Below are positions 1-5,858 of a stretch of DNA of 11,990 bases, in pieces; position 1 is the first letter of the stretch; every line of letters begins with the position of its first letter. This stretch comes from Ruminococcus difficilis (GTDB lineage: Bacteria; Bacillota_A; Clostridia; Oscillospirales; Acutalibacteraceae), in the NCBI RefSeq assembly GCF_016680995.1, contig NZ_JAEQMG010000082.1, forward strand, positions 1 to 11,990, read 5' to 3'. The notes under the pieces were generated by a model. That model searched no databases, was not told where the DNA came from, and saw only the letters and a program-made list of their open reading frames with translations. The position numbers and the translations under genes were made by a program.

Positions 1-634
1 CGGGTATTTTCTCTCCGTTTGACATCACGCAGTCGTTGCCGCTGATGTGCGAGGTGTTTTCAAAGTTGACGATGATTCCTCTTCCGACGATCATGAACGA
101 CGTGTGCTGCTCGAGCTTTCGCGACAGCTCGGTAAACGAGATGCGTACCTTGGTCTGCGCGTTCATCGTGAATATCTCGCAGTAGTTCGAGTCGGAAAAC
201 ACATAGAGGATATCCGACAGCACAAATTTGTCCGCGCCGATTTCGATGACCTCTATGTGCTTGCCGAGCGCTCTTGCCGCGTCGTCGAGTACCTTAGAGA
301 TCCTGTCGGCGGTGTATGGCTTGATCACGTAGTCGAAGGCGTGGCAGGGAAACGCCTGCGCCATGAATTCCCTGCTCGAGGTTATGAAAATCAGCAGGGT
401 AGAGAGGTTGGCTTCACGCAGCGACCGCGCTGTTTCGATACCGTTTTTGCCCTCCATGATGATGTCCATAAATACGATGTCAAAGCTCGTGCTTTGAATC
501 GCCCGCGAAAAGCTCTCGCCGCTTTGGTAGGTGCAGATCTCCGCGGGGAGGTTGTTTTCGGAAGCCCATGAGGTGATATAGCTGCTGAGCTTATTTTGCT
601 CTGTCAGTTTGTCGTCGACAATTGCAATCTTCAT
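1..634 (-). CDS. LytTR-family response regulator (3' end cut by window edge)
   Basis: Cytoplasmic two-component response regulator. The first 211 residues are visible; reading from ATG at 634 the frame is open to base 1, so the last few dozen residues are missing. An N-terminal receiver domain (about 1-120) starts MKIAIVDD, with the acidic pair D7-D8, phosphoacceptor D57 in FMDIIM, a T/S region near ITSS, and the lysine of DYVIKP. A LytTR DNA-binding domain follows (about 130 onward), with features such as LYVFSDSNYCEI and VGRGIIVNF. The family binds pairs of about 9-bp direct repeats and usually answers an AgrC- or LytS-type kinase; none is visible here, so it would lie left of the window or elsewhere. 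A GGAG ribosome site lies 11 nt before the ATG, and the gene has its own promoter at 670-698. The repeats at 1310-1341 are its best candidate target. Confidence 0.93.
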   Translation of the reverse strand, partial: MKIAIVDDKLTEQNKLSSYITSWASENNLPAEICTYQSGESFSRAIQSTSFDIVFMDIIMEGKNGIETARSLREANLSTLLIFITSSREFMAQAFPCHAFDYVIKPYTADRISKVLDDAARALGKHIEVIEIGADKFVLSDILYVFSDSNYCEIFTMNAQTKVRISFTELSRKLEQHTSFMIVGRGIIVNFENTSHISGNDCVMSNGEKIP

Positions 635-669
635 ATTTTATTGCTCTCCGTGATATGTTTCTGAAACAA

Positions 670-698
670 ATTTTACCACTCTCAGCCCGAAAATACAA
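670..698 (-). promoter_or_regulatory. Sigma-A-type promoter of the LytTR regulator gene
   Basis: Read on the minus strand: -35 TTGTAT (698-693), a 17-bp spacer, -10 TAAAAT (675-670). It lies after the terminator of the upstream lipoprotein gene and about 36 bp before the ATG at 634, so the regulator is probably transcribed independently. Confidence 0.6.
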
Positions 699-704
699 CA
701 GATT

Positions 705-740
705 TTAAAAAAATAAAGCGGCCGCCTCAAGGGCAGCCGC
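705..740 (-). terminator. Rho-independent terminator of the small lipoprotein gene
   Basis: On the minus strand a 9-bp stem (740-732 pairing with 726-718, one G-U pair) with a 5-nt loop is followed at once by a T-rich run at 717-705. It sits 17 bp after the stop codon of the gene at 758-1228 and separates it from the LytTR gene. Confidence 0.85.
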
Positions 741-757
741 CAAAAGAATTTGAAATT

Positions 758-1228
758 TTACGCGTTCTTAGCCATAACGGTTGTTACGCCGGTAGCCGCG
801 TCTGTAACGGAGAGGGTCTCATTCTCAGCGGAATAAGTAAACTCGGGAGAGCTTCCCTCAAAAGCGGTCTTTACGGTTGTGCCGTCGACGGTGTAGGTGC
901 CCTCAACAGTTGTGCCGAGACCTGTGCAGGTAGCCTTGCCGTTGCCGTCGAAGGCGTATGTGATCTCGAGAGTGCTTGCCTCAACACCGTTGAGCGCAGC
1001 ATAATCAGCTACGGAATACTCGGTACCCTCAGCGTCTACAAATGCTGAAGTAACCCACTCGCCGGAGATGCCGTCATTCTCGGTTTCAGCAGCTGCAACG
1101 GTTGTAGCTTCCTCAGCGGCAGCAGTTGTGCTCTCGGCAGCGGAAGAAGAATTGTTGTTACCGCCGCAGCCGGCAAATACGGAAGCAGCAAGTACGCAAG
1201 CTGCAAGTATTGCGATTGTCTTTTTCAT
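758..1228 (-). CDS. Small secreted lipoprotein with a lipocalin-like beta-rich domain, unknown function
   Basis: 156 residues, unknown function. The signal peptide (MKK, hydrophobic 5-18) ends in a lipobox VFAG-C with lipid-anchored Cys21, so the protein should sit on the outer face of the cytoplasmic membrane. Residues 22-50 are a low-complexity Ser/Ala/Thr/Glu linker. Residues 53-156 form a compact domain rich in alternating beta-type residues (GEWVTSAFVD, LEITYAFDGNGKATC, VEGTYTVDGTTV). This pattern resembles lipocalin-like or DUF domains common in gut Clostridia lipoproteins; that assignment is inference. The start is fixed by GAGG 8 nt upstream of the ATG at 1228. The promoter (1280-1307) lies beside LytTR-type repeats, and the LytTR gene is the next gene on the same strand, so it is a likely target of that regulator. 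Confidence 0.9.
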   Translation of the reverse strand: MKKTIAILAACVLAASVFAGCGGNNNSSSAAESTTAAAEEATTVAAAETENDGISGEWVTSAFVDAEGTEYSVADYAALNGVEASTLEITYAFDGNGKATCTGLGTTVEGTYTVDGTTVKTAFEGSSPEFTYSAENETLSVTDAATGVTTVMAKNA

Positions 1229-1279
1229 TCATAATACCTCATTTATATTATATTACGGCAACATAAAGCCGCACTTAAT

Positions 1280-1307
1280 ATTATACTATATTTTTCCAAC
1301 CATTCAA
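1280..1307 (-). promoter_or_regulatory. Promoter of the small lipoprotein gene
   Basis: Minus strand: -35 TTGAAT (1307-1302), 16-bp spacer, perfect -10 TATAAT (1285-1280). The predicted start near 1273 leaves a leader of about 45 nt. The direct repeats begin three bases upstream of the -35, a position typical for an activator site. Confidence 0.75.
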
Positions 1308-1309
1308 CT

Positions 1310-1341
1310 ACCATTCGTCCCTAAAAATAACCGTTCGTCCC
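1310..1341 (+). promoter_or_regulatory. Direct-repeat pair, candidate LytTR regulator binding site
   Basis: Two 12-bp direct repeats differ at one base: ACCATTCGTCCC (1310-1321) and ACCGTTCGTCCC (1330-1341), starting 20 bp apart, about two helical turns. The first nine bases of the second copy fit the published LytTR-box pattern [TA][AC][CA]GTTN[AG][TG] at every position; the first copy differs only at the fourth base. A further partial copy, ACCATTCAA, starts at 1299 and overlaps the -35 of the minus-strand promoter. The repeats lie between a strong minus-strand promoter and a weaker plus-strand one, with a LytTR gene about 700 bp away. The repeats are seen directly; the binding protein is inferred. 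Confidence 0.7.
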
Positions 1342-1348
1342 AAGATAC

Positions 1349-1377
1349 TTGTGCTGAACCACAATTTTATATATATT
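1349..1377 (+). promoter_or_regulatory. Possible plus-strand promoter downstream of the LytTR-type repeats
   Basis: -35 TTGTGC (1349-1354), 17-bp spacer, -10 TATATT (1372-1377). The match is moderate and the region is AT-rich, so chance is possible. The direct repeats point toward it and end 7 bp before its -35, the usual geometry for LytTR activators. It would transcribe the anchor-tail ORF and the membrane protein at 1634. Confidence 0.4.
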
Positions 1378-1395
1378 TATAGAGGTTAATAATAA

Positions 1396-1650
1396 AAAAA
1401 TTATCAAAATGGACGTGAGCGAATAATCCGGAAGGGCATGTCCCGCACGGTGTCTGGAAATATGATTTCCGGCGTGAAGATGCCCGTTCCGGACAGTGCG
1501 GCAAAGGACAGCGGAAATACAACAAACAACTCAAACGGTGCAGTCAAGACAGATAAAGCCTTCCCTGCGCTGATTGTGCACACCGTGATGATTTCCGTAT
1601 GCGCCATAGCTTACATAAGGAGGAAATACCTGATTGACAAAGCAAAATAA
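1396..1650 (+). pseudogene. C-terminal anchor tail of a surface protein, probable remnant or very short gene
   Basis: The frame is open from just after a stop at 1393-1395 to TAA at 1648-1650; the first ATG is at 1438 (70 residues). The visible end resembles the C-terminus of clostridial surface proteins: an Asn/Ser/Thr-rich linker (NTTNNSNGA), a degenerate TGD-like sorting element (VKTDK), one hydrophobic segment (about residues 41-60 from the 1438 start) and a positive stop-transfer tail (IRRK). There is no signal peptide and the only SD-like stretch, at 1430-1436, is too close to ATG 1438. This suggests that the N-terminal part was lost. It overlaps the next gene by 17 bp, and its Arg-Arg codons form that gene's ribosome site. 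It could instead be a genuine short anchored peptide. Confidence 0.45.
1617..1623 (+). promoter_or_regulatory. Ribosome binding site that selects the TTG start at 1634
   Basis: AAGGAGG, a near-perfect anti-16S match, lies 10 nt before TTG 1634. It is inside the upstream ORF, where it encodes the Arg-Arg of the anchor tail, so the two reading frames are physically and probably translationally coupled. Confidence 0.8.
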
Positions 1651-2137
1651 CAAGAAAAAGCTGATTATAATCATCGTTGCGGCAGTCGTGCTGATTGCCG
1701 CGGCGACAGCGGGAATTCTCGTGCTGACGGGAGTTTTCAATCCAAAGACAAATGACAGCAAGGGCGTTGTCGGCGTTATATCCGATGGCTGGGACACGGG
1801 CATTGAGGACAAGGGCGAGCAGAAAAAGAGCGGCACCCGGATCCCCGGCTACTCCACGGCTGAGATGAACGCGGGCGACAAGACACTCAAAATCAGTATC
1901 GGCAACCCCAAGGATAACACCGTCGGAATGTTCGCTGCCATCAAGCTCGACGACGGCACCGTGCTCTATGAATCTGAGCTGCTCAAGCCCGGGCAGGGCC
2001 TGACAGAGGTTCCGCTCACGCAAACGCTCGAGAAGGGCGAATACAACGCGGTGGTTGCCTATCAGTGCGTATTGCTCGACGAGGAGAATACGCCGCTCAA
2101 CGCAGCCGAATCAGGATTTACGCTCATTGTAAAGTGA
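1634..2137 (+). CDS. Membrane-anchored extracellular protein of unknown function (TTG start)
   Basis: 167 residues. A short Lys/Asn-rich cytoplasmic head (MTKQNNKKK) is followed by one long hydrophobic helix (about 10-33) that could be an uncleaved signal anchor. Residues 34-65 are a charged linker. Residues 66-167 form a beta-sandwich-like domain with the run TRIPGYSTAEMNAGD, the LKISIGNPKDNT segment, LYESELLKPGQGL and a final GEYNAVVAYQC. I recall this domain from small membrane proteins encoded directly after anchored surface proteins in Clostridia; no function is known to me. The TTG start is chosen because of the strong AAGGAGG at 1617-1623; no upstream ATG in this frame fits. It overlaps the anchor-tail ORF by 17 bp and ends before the terminator at 2232. 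Confidence 0.8.
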   Translation: MTKQNNKKKLIIIIVAAVVLIAAATAGILVLTGVFNPKTNDSKGVVGVISDGWDTGIEDKGEQKKSGTRIPGYSTAEMNAGDKTLKISIGNPKDNTVGMFAAIKLDDGTVLYESELLKPGQGLTEVPLTQTLEKGEYNAVVAYQCVLLDEENTPLNAAESGFTLIVK

Positions 2138-2231
2138 CTTTATAATATCTTTTATTTGAAAGTACATTTTATATGAAATGGTCAGCAACGTAATATTTTT
2201 CAGGCTGAAAGACAATTCTTAATCAAAACCG

Positions 2232-2274
2232 AACGGCTCTGTTGCCGCAGTGAACAGAGCCGTTTTATTATTTG
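2232..2274 (+). terminator. Rho-independent terminator
   Basis: A perfect 12-bp inverted repeat (2232-2243 with 2253-2264) with a 9-nt loop is followed by TTATTATTTG. It lies about 95 bp after the stop at 2137 and before the promoter of the next gene. I see no other element between 2138 and 2231. Confidence 0.85.
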
Positions 2275-2285
2275 TCACCCAAAAC

Positions 2286-2314
2286 TTGATAAATAAAGAA
2301 AACTGTGCTATAAT
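2286..2314 (+). promoter_or_regulatory. Strong extended -10 promoter for the lipoprotein at 2351
   Basis: -35 TTGATA (2286-2291), 17-bp spacer, -10 TATAAT (2309-2314) preceded by TGC, an extended -10. The start point near 2321 leaves a leader of about 30 nt before ATG 2351, which argues against the TTG codon at 2321 as a start. Confidence 0.85.
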
Positions 2315-2350
2315 AACTAATTGCAAATTATTATTAGTGTTTGGTGTTTT

Positions 2351-3070
2351 ATGAAAAGATTCGGAATTACAGCGCTGATAGCGGCGCTTTGCGTGGTTTT
2401 CTCCGCCTGCGGCAGCGGAGAGCAGCCCGTAACTACCACGGCTCCCGAGGTCGTGATCCAGGCCGCCAAGGATAAAAACAAGGTCTCCGTCGCGCGTGAG
2501 GAGAGCTTTGAATACACAGACAACAACGGCAACAGCTACAGCGCGTCCTACCGCATTCCCTCAATCAACCTCGACAGCGAGGACGCGGAGGAAGCGAATG
2601 AGGAGATCACCGACAAATATACTCCCGACTTCGAAAAGGCTGAGCAGGAGAGTGCCGCGAGGATCGGTCTGACCTGCGACTCCCTCGATTACGAGAAGTT
2701 CGAGAACGAGGGTGTGCTGAGCGTAGTCATCAGGCGCGTGTACTACTCCCACGCGGTCGACTACTCCGTCTATAACTTCAACGCAAAGACAGGCTCATCT
2801 CTCGGCAGCGATGACGTTGCCAAGGCGGCGAAGTTCAGCACGGAAGAGGTTCAGGAGGCTCTGAAAAAGGAGCTCGAGAAGGACTACGTTTCGAAATACA
2901 AGAACGCGAAGCCCGAAAATTACGAGGAAAATCTCGAAAAAACGCTCTCTGAGGATAACCTCGGCAAGGCGATGATCTACCTCGGCAAGGACGGAAAGCT
3001 GACCGCAATCTGCAAGGAGTACGCGAGCGTAGGCGCGGGCGAGTTCTCGGTCGTGCTCACGCTGAAATAA
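2351..3070 (+). CDS. Lipoprotein with a DUF3298/RsiV-like extracellular domain
   Basis: 239 residues from ATG 2351. The signal peptide MKRFGITALIAALCVVFSAC has a lipobox with lipid-anchored Cys20. After a Thr/Pro linker, residues about 45-239 form one domain: an extended start (FEYTDNNGNSYSASYRIPSINLDS), a helix with many Glu/Ala, the strand pair VLSVVIRRVYYS and VDYSVYNFNAKTGSS, a helix EEVQEALKKELEK, and a final strand FSVVLTLK. The order of a strand carrying a tyrosine and a strand ending in TG before helical segments is like DUF4163/DUF3298 domains of RsiV- and PdaC-type proteins; this is pattern recognition, moderate confidence. No good ribosome site precedes the ATG, so translation may be weak despite the strong promoter. 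It converges with the histidine kinase gene and shares a palindromic terminator with it. Confidence 0.85.
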   Translation: MKRFGITALIAALCVVFSACGSGEQPVTTTAPEVVIQAAKDKNKVSVAREESFEYTDNNGNSYSASYRIPSINLDSEDAEEANEEITDKYTPDFEKAEQESAARIGLTCDSLDYEKFENEGVLSVVIRRVYYSHAVDYSVYNFNAKTGSSLGSDDVAKAAKFSTEEVQEALKKELEKDYVSKYKNAKPENYEENLEKTLSEDNLGKAMIYLGKDGKLTAICKEYASVGAGEFSVVLTLK

Positions 3071-3077
3071 GACAAAG

Positions 3078-3103
3078 AAAAAGACACCCTAGGGTGTCTT
3101 TTT
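3078..3103. terminator. Bidirectional palindromic terminator between convergent genes
   Basis: A perfect 26-bp palindrome (3078-3090 and 3091-3103) carries an A-run on the left and a T-run on the right, so it forms a GC-core hairpin with a U-tract in either direction. It lies 7 bp after the lipoprotein stop and 3 bp from the end of the kinase gene. Confidence 0.9.
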
Positions 3104-3106
3104 GCT

Positions 3107-4417
3107 TTATGGCCTGAGAACCGCACTGAACTCGATCACGCCGTCCTGATAGCTGACGTCGAGCTTGCCGCGGTATTGTCTGACAATGCTGTCCGCGATC
3201 GACAGTCCTATGCCGAAGCCGCCCTTGTCGATATTGTGCGACTGATCCTCGCGGTAGAAGCGGTCGAGGAAGCGTGTGTAGTCCACGTCCTTGCCCTCGG
3301 CGTAGTTGTTCGAAACGGCGATCTTCACGCCCTTGCCCTTCTGGTGCAGGGTTACCTTGATCTCGCCGTCGTCGTCGCAGTATTTTATCGCGTTGTCGAC
3401 GAATAGCGTGACGAGCTGCTGTATCTGGGATTCGCTCGCGACCATATGGATTTCCCCGGGGATATCCATTGTGAGTGTCTTGCCGTTCTGCTTTGCGACA
3501 GGCGCGAAGGCTTCGGCTGCCTTTGTCACGGCATCAGAAACGTCAACATCGCTTCTGCCTTCCTTGTTTGCCTTCTCGTCCGCCTTTGCTATGAGAACGA
3601 GGTTGGAGATAAGCCCCGTCATACGGTCAACCTGATTCATCGTCGACTCGTTCCACTCGTCCTCGCCGTGCATCATCATCTCAAGCTCCGTGTTCGCGCG
3701 GATAACGGCGAGAGGAGTTTTGAGCTCGTGGCTTGCGTTGGTGATGAACCTCTTCTGGTTCTCGGCGTTGCGGATTTCGGGACGGATAGCGCGGTTCGAG
3801 AAGATCCTGATAATCAGGTAACTCAGCGCCGAACCGAAAATGCTCAGTATCAGCACGGTTGATCCTATTCTCCGCTGGTCGGCGATCTGATTGGCGACGT
3901 TCAGGAACACGACGACGGTCTGACCGTCGCTTTTGTCCACCTTGTAGCGGTAGTTGCCCATCCAGCCGTATTCGTTGCCTTGCTTGAGCGCTTCGTCGGC
4001 ATAGGCGAAGGCGCTGTCCTCGTCAATCTCGTTGATGTGAGCGGTAATGGGGTTTGTGTCACCCTCGTCCTGAAAGACGACCGCGAAGTAACGCATACCG
4101 AAAATCGACTCCGAACCCTCGTTGATCTTAGTGTTGAATAACTCGCGGAGAGTTTCCATGAAGATTTCTGTGAAATTGTCATCGGAAGAGTTTGCGCTGT
4201 CGTAGCTCGCGCCGTCCCAGTGACGGACGGGAGTGTCAAAATCGACCTCGCCGCCCTTTTCAACGAGGTAGTTGAGCGCGTTGTCCATCTGGCGGACAGA
4301 TGTGATGTAGTTTACATAGTAAATCATGCTGCCCATGATCAGCATGACGGAGAACAGCGAGATGAAAGAAATCGTGATGAACTTCCGCCTGAGCTTTTTT
4401 ATTGCATGCTCATTCAT
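3107..4417 (-). CDS. Membrane sensor histidine kinase, partner of the adjacent OmpR-type regulator
   Basis: 436 residues. Two transmembrane helices (about 13-36 and 184-204) flank an extracytoplasmic sensor domain of about 145 residues with no family that I recognise. The HisKA segment contains the H-box NASHELKTPLAVIR with phosphoacceptor His230. The ATPase domain shows the N-box LFVDNAIKY (Asn342) and the G2 motif KGGFGIGLSIA (398-408), with DRFYRED between them. The G1 position, usually D/N-x-G-x-G, reads VSNNYAEGKD and is divergent, although related kinases often show N in place of D. GAGGTGG, which starts inside the regulator's stop codon, serves as ribosome site; the two genes are 10 bp apart. 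The kinase should phosphorylate the regulator at 4428-5090; the stimulus cannot be read from the sequence. Confidence 0.95.
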   Translation of the reverse strand: MNEHAIKKLRRKFITISFISLFSVMLIMGSMIYYVNYITSVRQMDNALNYLVEKGGEVDFDTPVRHWDGASYDSANSSDDNFTEIFMETLRELFNTKINEGSESIFGMRYFAVVFQDEGDTNPITAHINEIDEDSAFAYADEALKQGNEYGWMGNYRYKVDKSDGQTVVVFLNVANQIADQRRIGSTVLILSIFGSALSYLIIRIFSNRAIRPEIRNAENQKRFITNASHELKTPLAVIRANTELEMMMHGEDEWNESTMNQVDRMTGLISNLVLIAKADEKANKEGRSDVDVSDAVTKAAEAFAPVAKQNGKTLTMDIPGEIHMVASESQIQQLVTLFVDNAIKYCDDDGEIKVTLHQKGKGVKIAVSNNYAEGKDVDYTRFLDRFYREDQSHNIDKGGFGIGLSIADSIVRQYRGKLDVSYQDGVIEFSAVLRP

Positions 4418-4427
4418 GTGACCACCT

Positions 4428-5090
4428 CTATTTCAGAATGTAGCCCTGAGTCTCGTCGCCCTCGATGACCGTCTCGGACGCGATAGCCTTCAGCTTGCGC
4501 TTTAGGTATGAGATGTACAGCCACACCGTGTCAGGCTGTACGTCGGGCTCGCGGCTCCAGATCTGGTTCATTATGTAATCGACGGAAACCGCGTGTTCCC
4601 TGTGGAGCATCAGAAGCTGCATGAGCTCGAACTCCTTGACCGAAAGGCGCACGCTGTTTTCGGCGGCAAGCTCAAAGGTCTGGGCGCGCAGATGGACGTC
4701 GTTAAAGCTCAGGTCGTTTTTGGTGTATTCGGTTTTGCGGCGGGTCATCGCGCGCACCCTCGCGAGCAGCTCCTTCATCGCGAAGGGCTTTGTGAGGTAG
4801 TCGTCCGCGCCCGCATCGAGTCCAGCAACTCTGTCGTCTATCTCTGCCTTCGCGGTCAGCATGATCACAGGTGTGAGGATATTCTTTTCGCGCACCTCGC
4901 GCAGAACCTCGATACCGTCCTTTTTAGGCATCATGATATCGAGTATCAGGCAGTCATAGCCCTCTGTGTTGATGCGCTCCATCGCTTCCTCGCCGTCAAA
5001 GGCGGGGTCGACGTCGTATCCCTCGTGGTTCAGAACGGCGCATATAACCTTGTTTAAATCAGCGGTATCTTCCGCTAACAAAATCTTCAT
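4428..5090 (-). CDS. OmpR/PhoB-family response regulator
   Basis: 220 residues, full length for the family. The receiver domain (about 1-115) has acidic residues E7-D8, phosphoacceptor Asp51 in LILDIMMPKKDG, the LTA motif at 78-80 and the conserved Lys101 in YLTKPF. The C-terminal winged helix (about 125-220) has LSVKEFELMQLLM, the recognition-helix region DTVWLYISYLKRKL and the ending ETQGYILK typical of the trans-reg-C fold. It is a cytoplasmic DNA-binding regulator paired with the histidine kinase that follows. AGGAAG lies 7 nt before the ATG and overlaps the stop region of the upstream alarmone synthetase gene (12-bp gap), so the three genes are almost certainly one transcript. No regulator-specific binding repeats are evident near its promoter. 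Confidence 0.97.
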   Translation of the reverse strand: MKILLAEDTADLNKVICAVLNHEGYDVDPAFDGEEAMERINTEGYDCLILDIMMPKKDGIEVLREVREKNILTPVIMLTAKAEIDDRVAGLDAGADDYLTKPFAMKELLARVRAMTRRKTEYTKNDLSFNDVHLRAQTFELAAENSVRLSVKEFELMQLLMLHREHAVSVDYIMNQIWSREPDVQPDTVWLYISYLKRKLKAIASETVIEGDETQGYILK

Positions 5091-5102
5091 ATCTTCACTT
5101 CC

Positions 5103-5693
5103 TTATGCTTCAAGAATCATATCGCGGATAGTCTGCATCGACAGGTCGGTCGAGGCGAGCTCGTCGGCGCAGCGTTTCAGCTCCTCTTCGATCAGAGCGG
5201 CGCGGCTGCCGACGGACTTTTTGTACTTTAGGTGGTGCTCAAGCGCTGCCCATGTGTCCATCGAGATCGTCCGCAGCTGAATTTCGGCAAAGTATCCCGC
5301 CTTTGTGCGCAGGATCATGTGGTAGCTGCGGTAGCCGTTTGGTTTTGCGCGGCGGATATAGTCCTTTTCCTTTATTACCTCGTATTCGTCCGACGCCTTG
5401 AGATAGTCGCGGATAGTGTAAACGTCGTCGACGAACGCGCAAACGATCCTCAGACCGATCGCGTCGGTAAGAACCTCCAGCGCGGACTCTGCCGTTTCGG
5501 GAAGATTGTTGCGGCGGCATTTCTCGCGCATGCTTTCCTCGGATTTAATGCGGCAGAGGCAGTGCTCAACTGGATCCATGCTCAGCTTCTGCTCCATCTC
5601 GGCGCGGATCTCGCCGATGTGCTTCATTATGCCGTCCATAACCTTTTCGAGCGCGGGACGGCGCGCGCCGTAGATGCTTTCTTGTACTTCCAT
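5103..5693 (-). CDS. Small alarmone synthetase, (p)ppGpp synthesis (RelQ/RelP-type)
   Basis: 196 residues, against about 210 for Bacillus subtilis RelQ and RelP. It transfers pyrophosphate from ATP to GDP or GTP to give (p)ppGpp. The RelA/SpoT synthetase core is intact: RIKSEESMREK (48-58), DAIGLRIVCAFVDDVY (77-92) with Asp77 and Arg82, the nucleotide-site run KPNGYRSYH (117-125), and AEIQLRTISMDTWA (136-149) with Glu137, followed by LEHHLKYKK. There is no HD hydrolase, TGS or ACT domain, so it is a synthetase-only enzyme. The start is supported by GGAG 6 nt upstream. It is the first gene of an operon with a two-component system, unlike B. subtilis relQ, which is linked to an NAD kinase gene. 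Whether it groups with RelQ or RelP cannot be settled by eye. Confidence 0.93.
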   Translation of the reverse strand: MEVQESIYGARRPALEKVMDGIMKHIGEIRAEMEQKLSMDPVEHCLCRIKSEESMREKCRRNNLPETAESALEVLTDAIGLRIVCAFVDDVYTIRDYLKASDEYEVIKEKDYIRRAKPNGYRSYHMILRTKAGYFAEIQLRTISMDTWAALEHHLKYKKSVGSRAALIEEELKRCADELASTDLSMQTIRDMILEA

Positions 5694-5719
5694 TGTTTTC
5701 TCCGTAATGGTTTTCTAAT

Positions 5720-5748
5720 ATGATAACAGAAAAATTTTTCTTTCACAA
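5720..5748 (-). promoter_or_regulatory. Promoter of the alarmone synthetase-two-component operon
   Basis: Minus strand: -35 TTGTGA (5748-5743), 17-bp spacer, -10 TATCAT (5725-5720), giving a leader of about 20 nt to ATG 5693. The spacer holds a short near-palindromic A/T run (AAAAATTTTT). Confidence 0.65.
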
Positions 5749-5798
5749 GTAGTATCAGAAAATCGTCACATAATTTTCAGCCGCTTTTTGCTCTTGAT

Positions 5799-5820
5799 AA
5801 TTGCATAGATTTATGCAATT
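5799..5820. promoter_or_regulatory. Perfect 9-bp inverted repeat, candidate operator upstream of the holin gene
   Basis: AATTGCATA (5799-5807), 4 bp, TATGCAATT (5812-5820). The half-sites are one helical turn or so apart, as for a dimeric repressor, and no U-run follows, so it is not a terminator. It lies 25 bp before the holin ribosome site and about 50 bp upstream of the divergent operon's -35. Possible -35 elements (TTGCTC 5788-5793 or TTGATA 5794-5799) precede it, but no good -10 is visible. Confidence 0.5.
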
Positions 5821-5858
5821 TACGCTGATTTTCCGGGATAAGTGAAAGGAGGGATATG

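Noticed and set aside
47..571. Plus-strand ORF of 174 codons opposite the LytTR gene
   Set aside because: It is antisense to a clear receiver/LytTR protein, has no family features, and its Arg/His/Val-rich composition is what the complementary strand of this codon usage gives.
1404..1607. Minus-strand ORF opposite the anchor-tail ORF
   Set aside because: No ribosome site, no recognisable motif, and it lies opposite a better explained reading frame.
1544..2023. Minus-strand ORF of 159 codons opposite the membrane protein gene
   Set aside because: No domain or ribosome site; the plus strand has a strong ribosome site, a membrane helix and a terminator.
2321..2350. Upstream TTG start for the lipoprotein at 2351
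   Set aside because: It would coincide with the predicted transcription start and would put ten residues in front of a normal lipoprotein signal peptide.
3446..3862. Plus-strand ORF opposite the histidine kinase
   Set aside because: Antisense to the conserved H-box region; no motifs or ribosome site.
5232..5723. Plus-strand ORF opposite the alarmone synthetase
   Set aside because: Antisense shadow; the minus strand carries all synthetase motifs.
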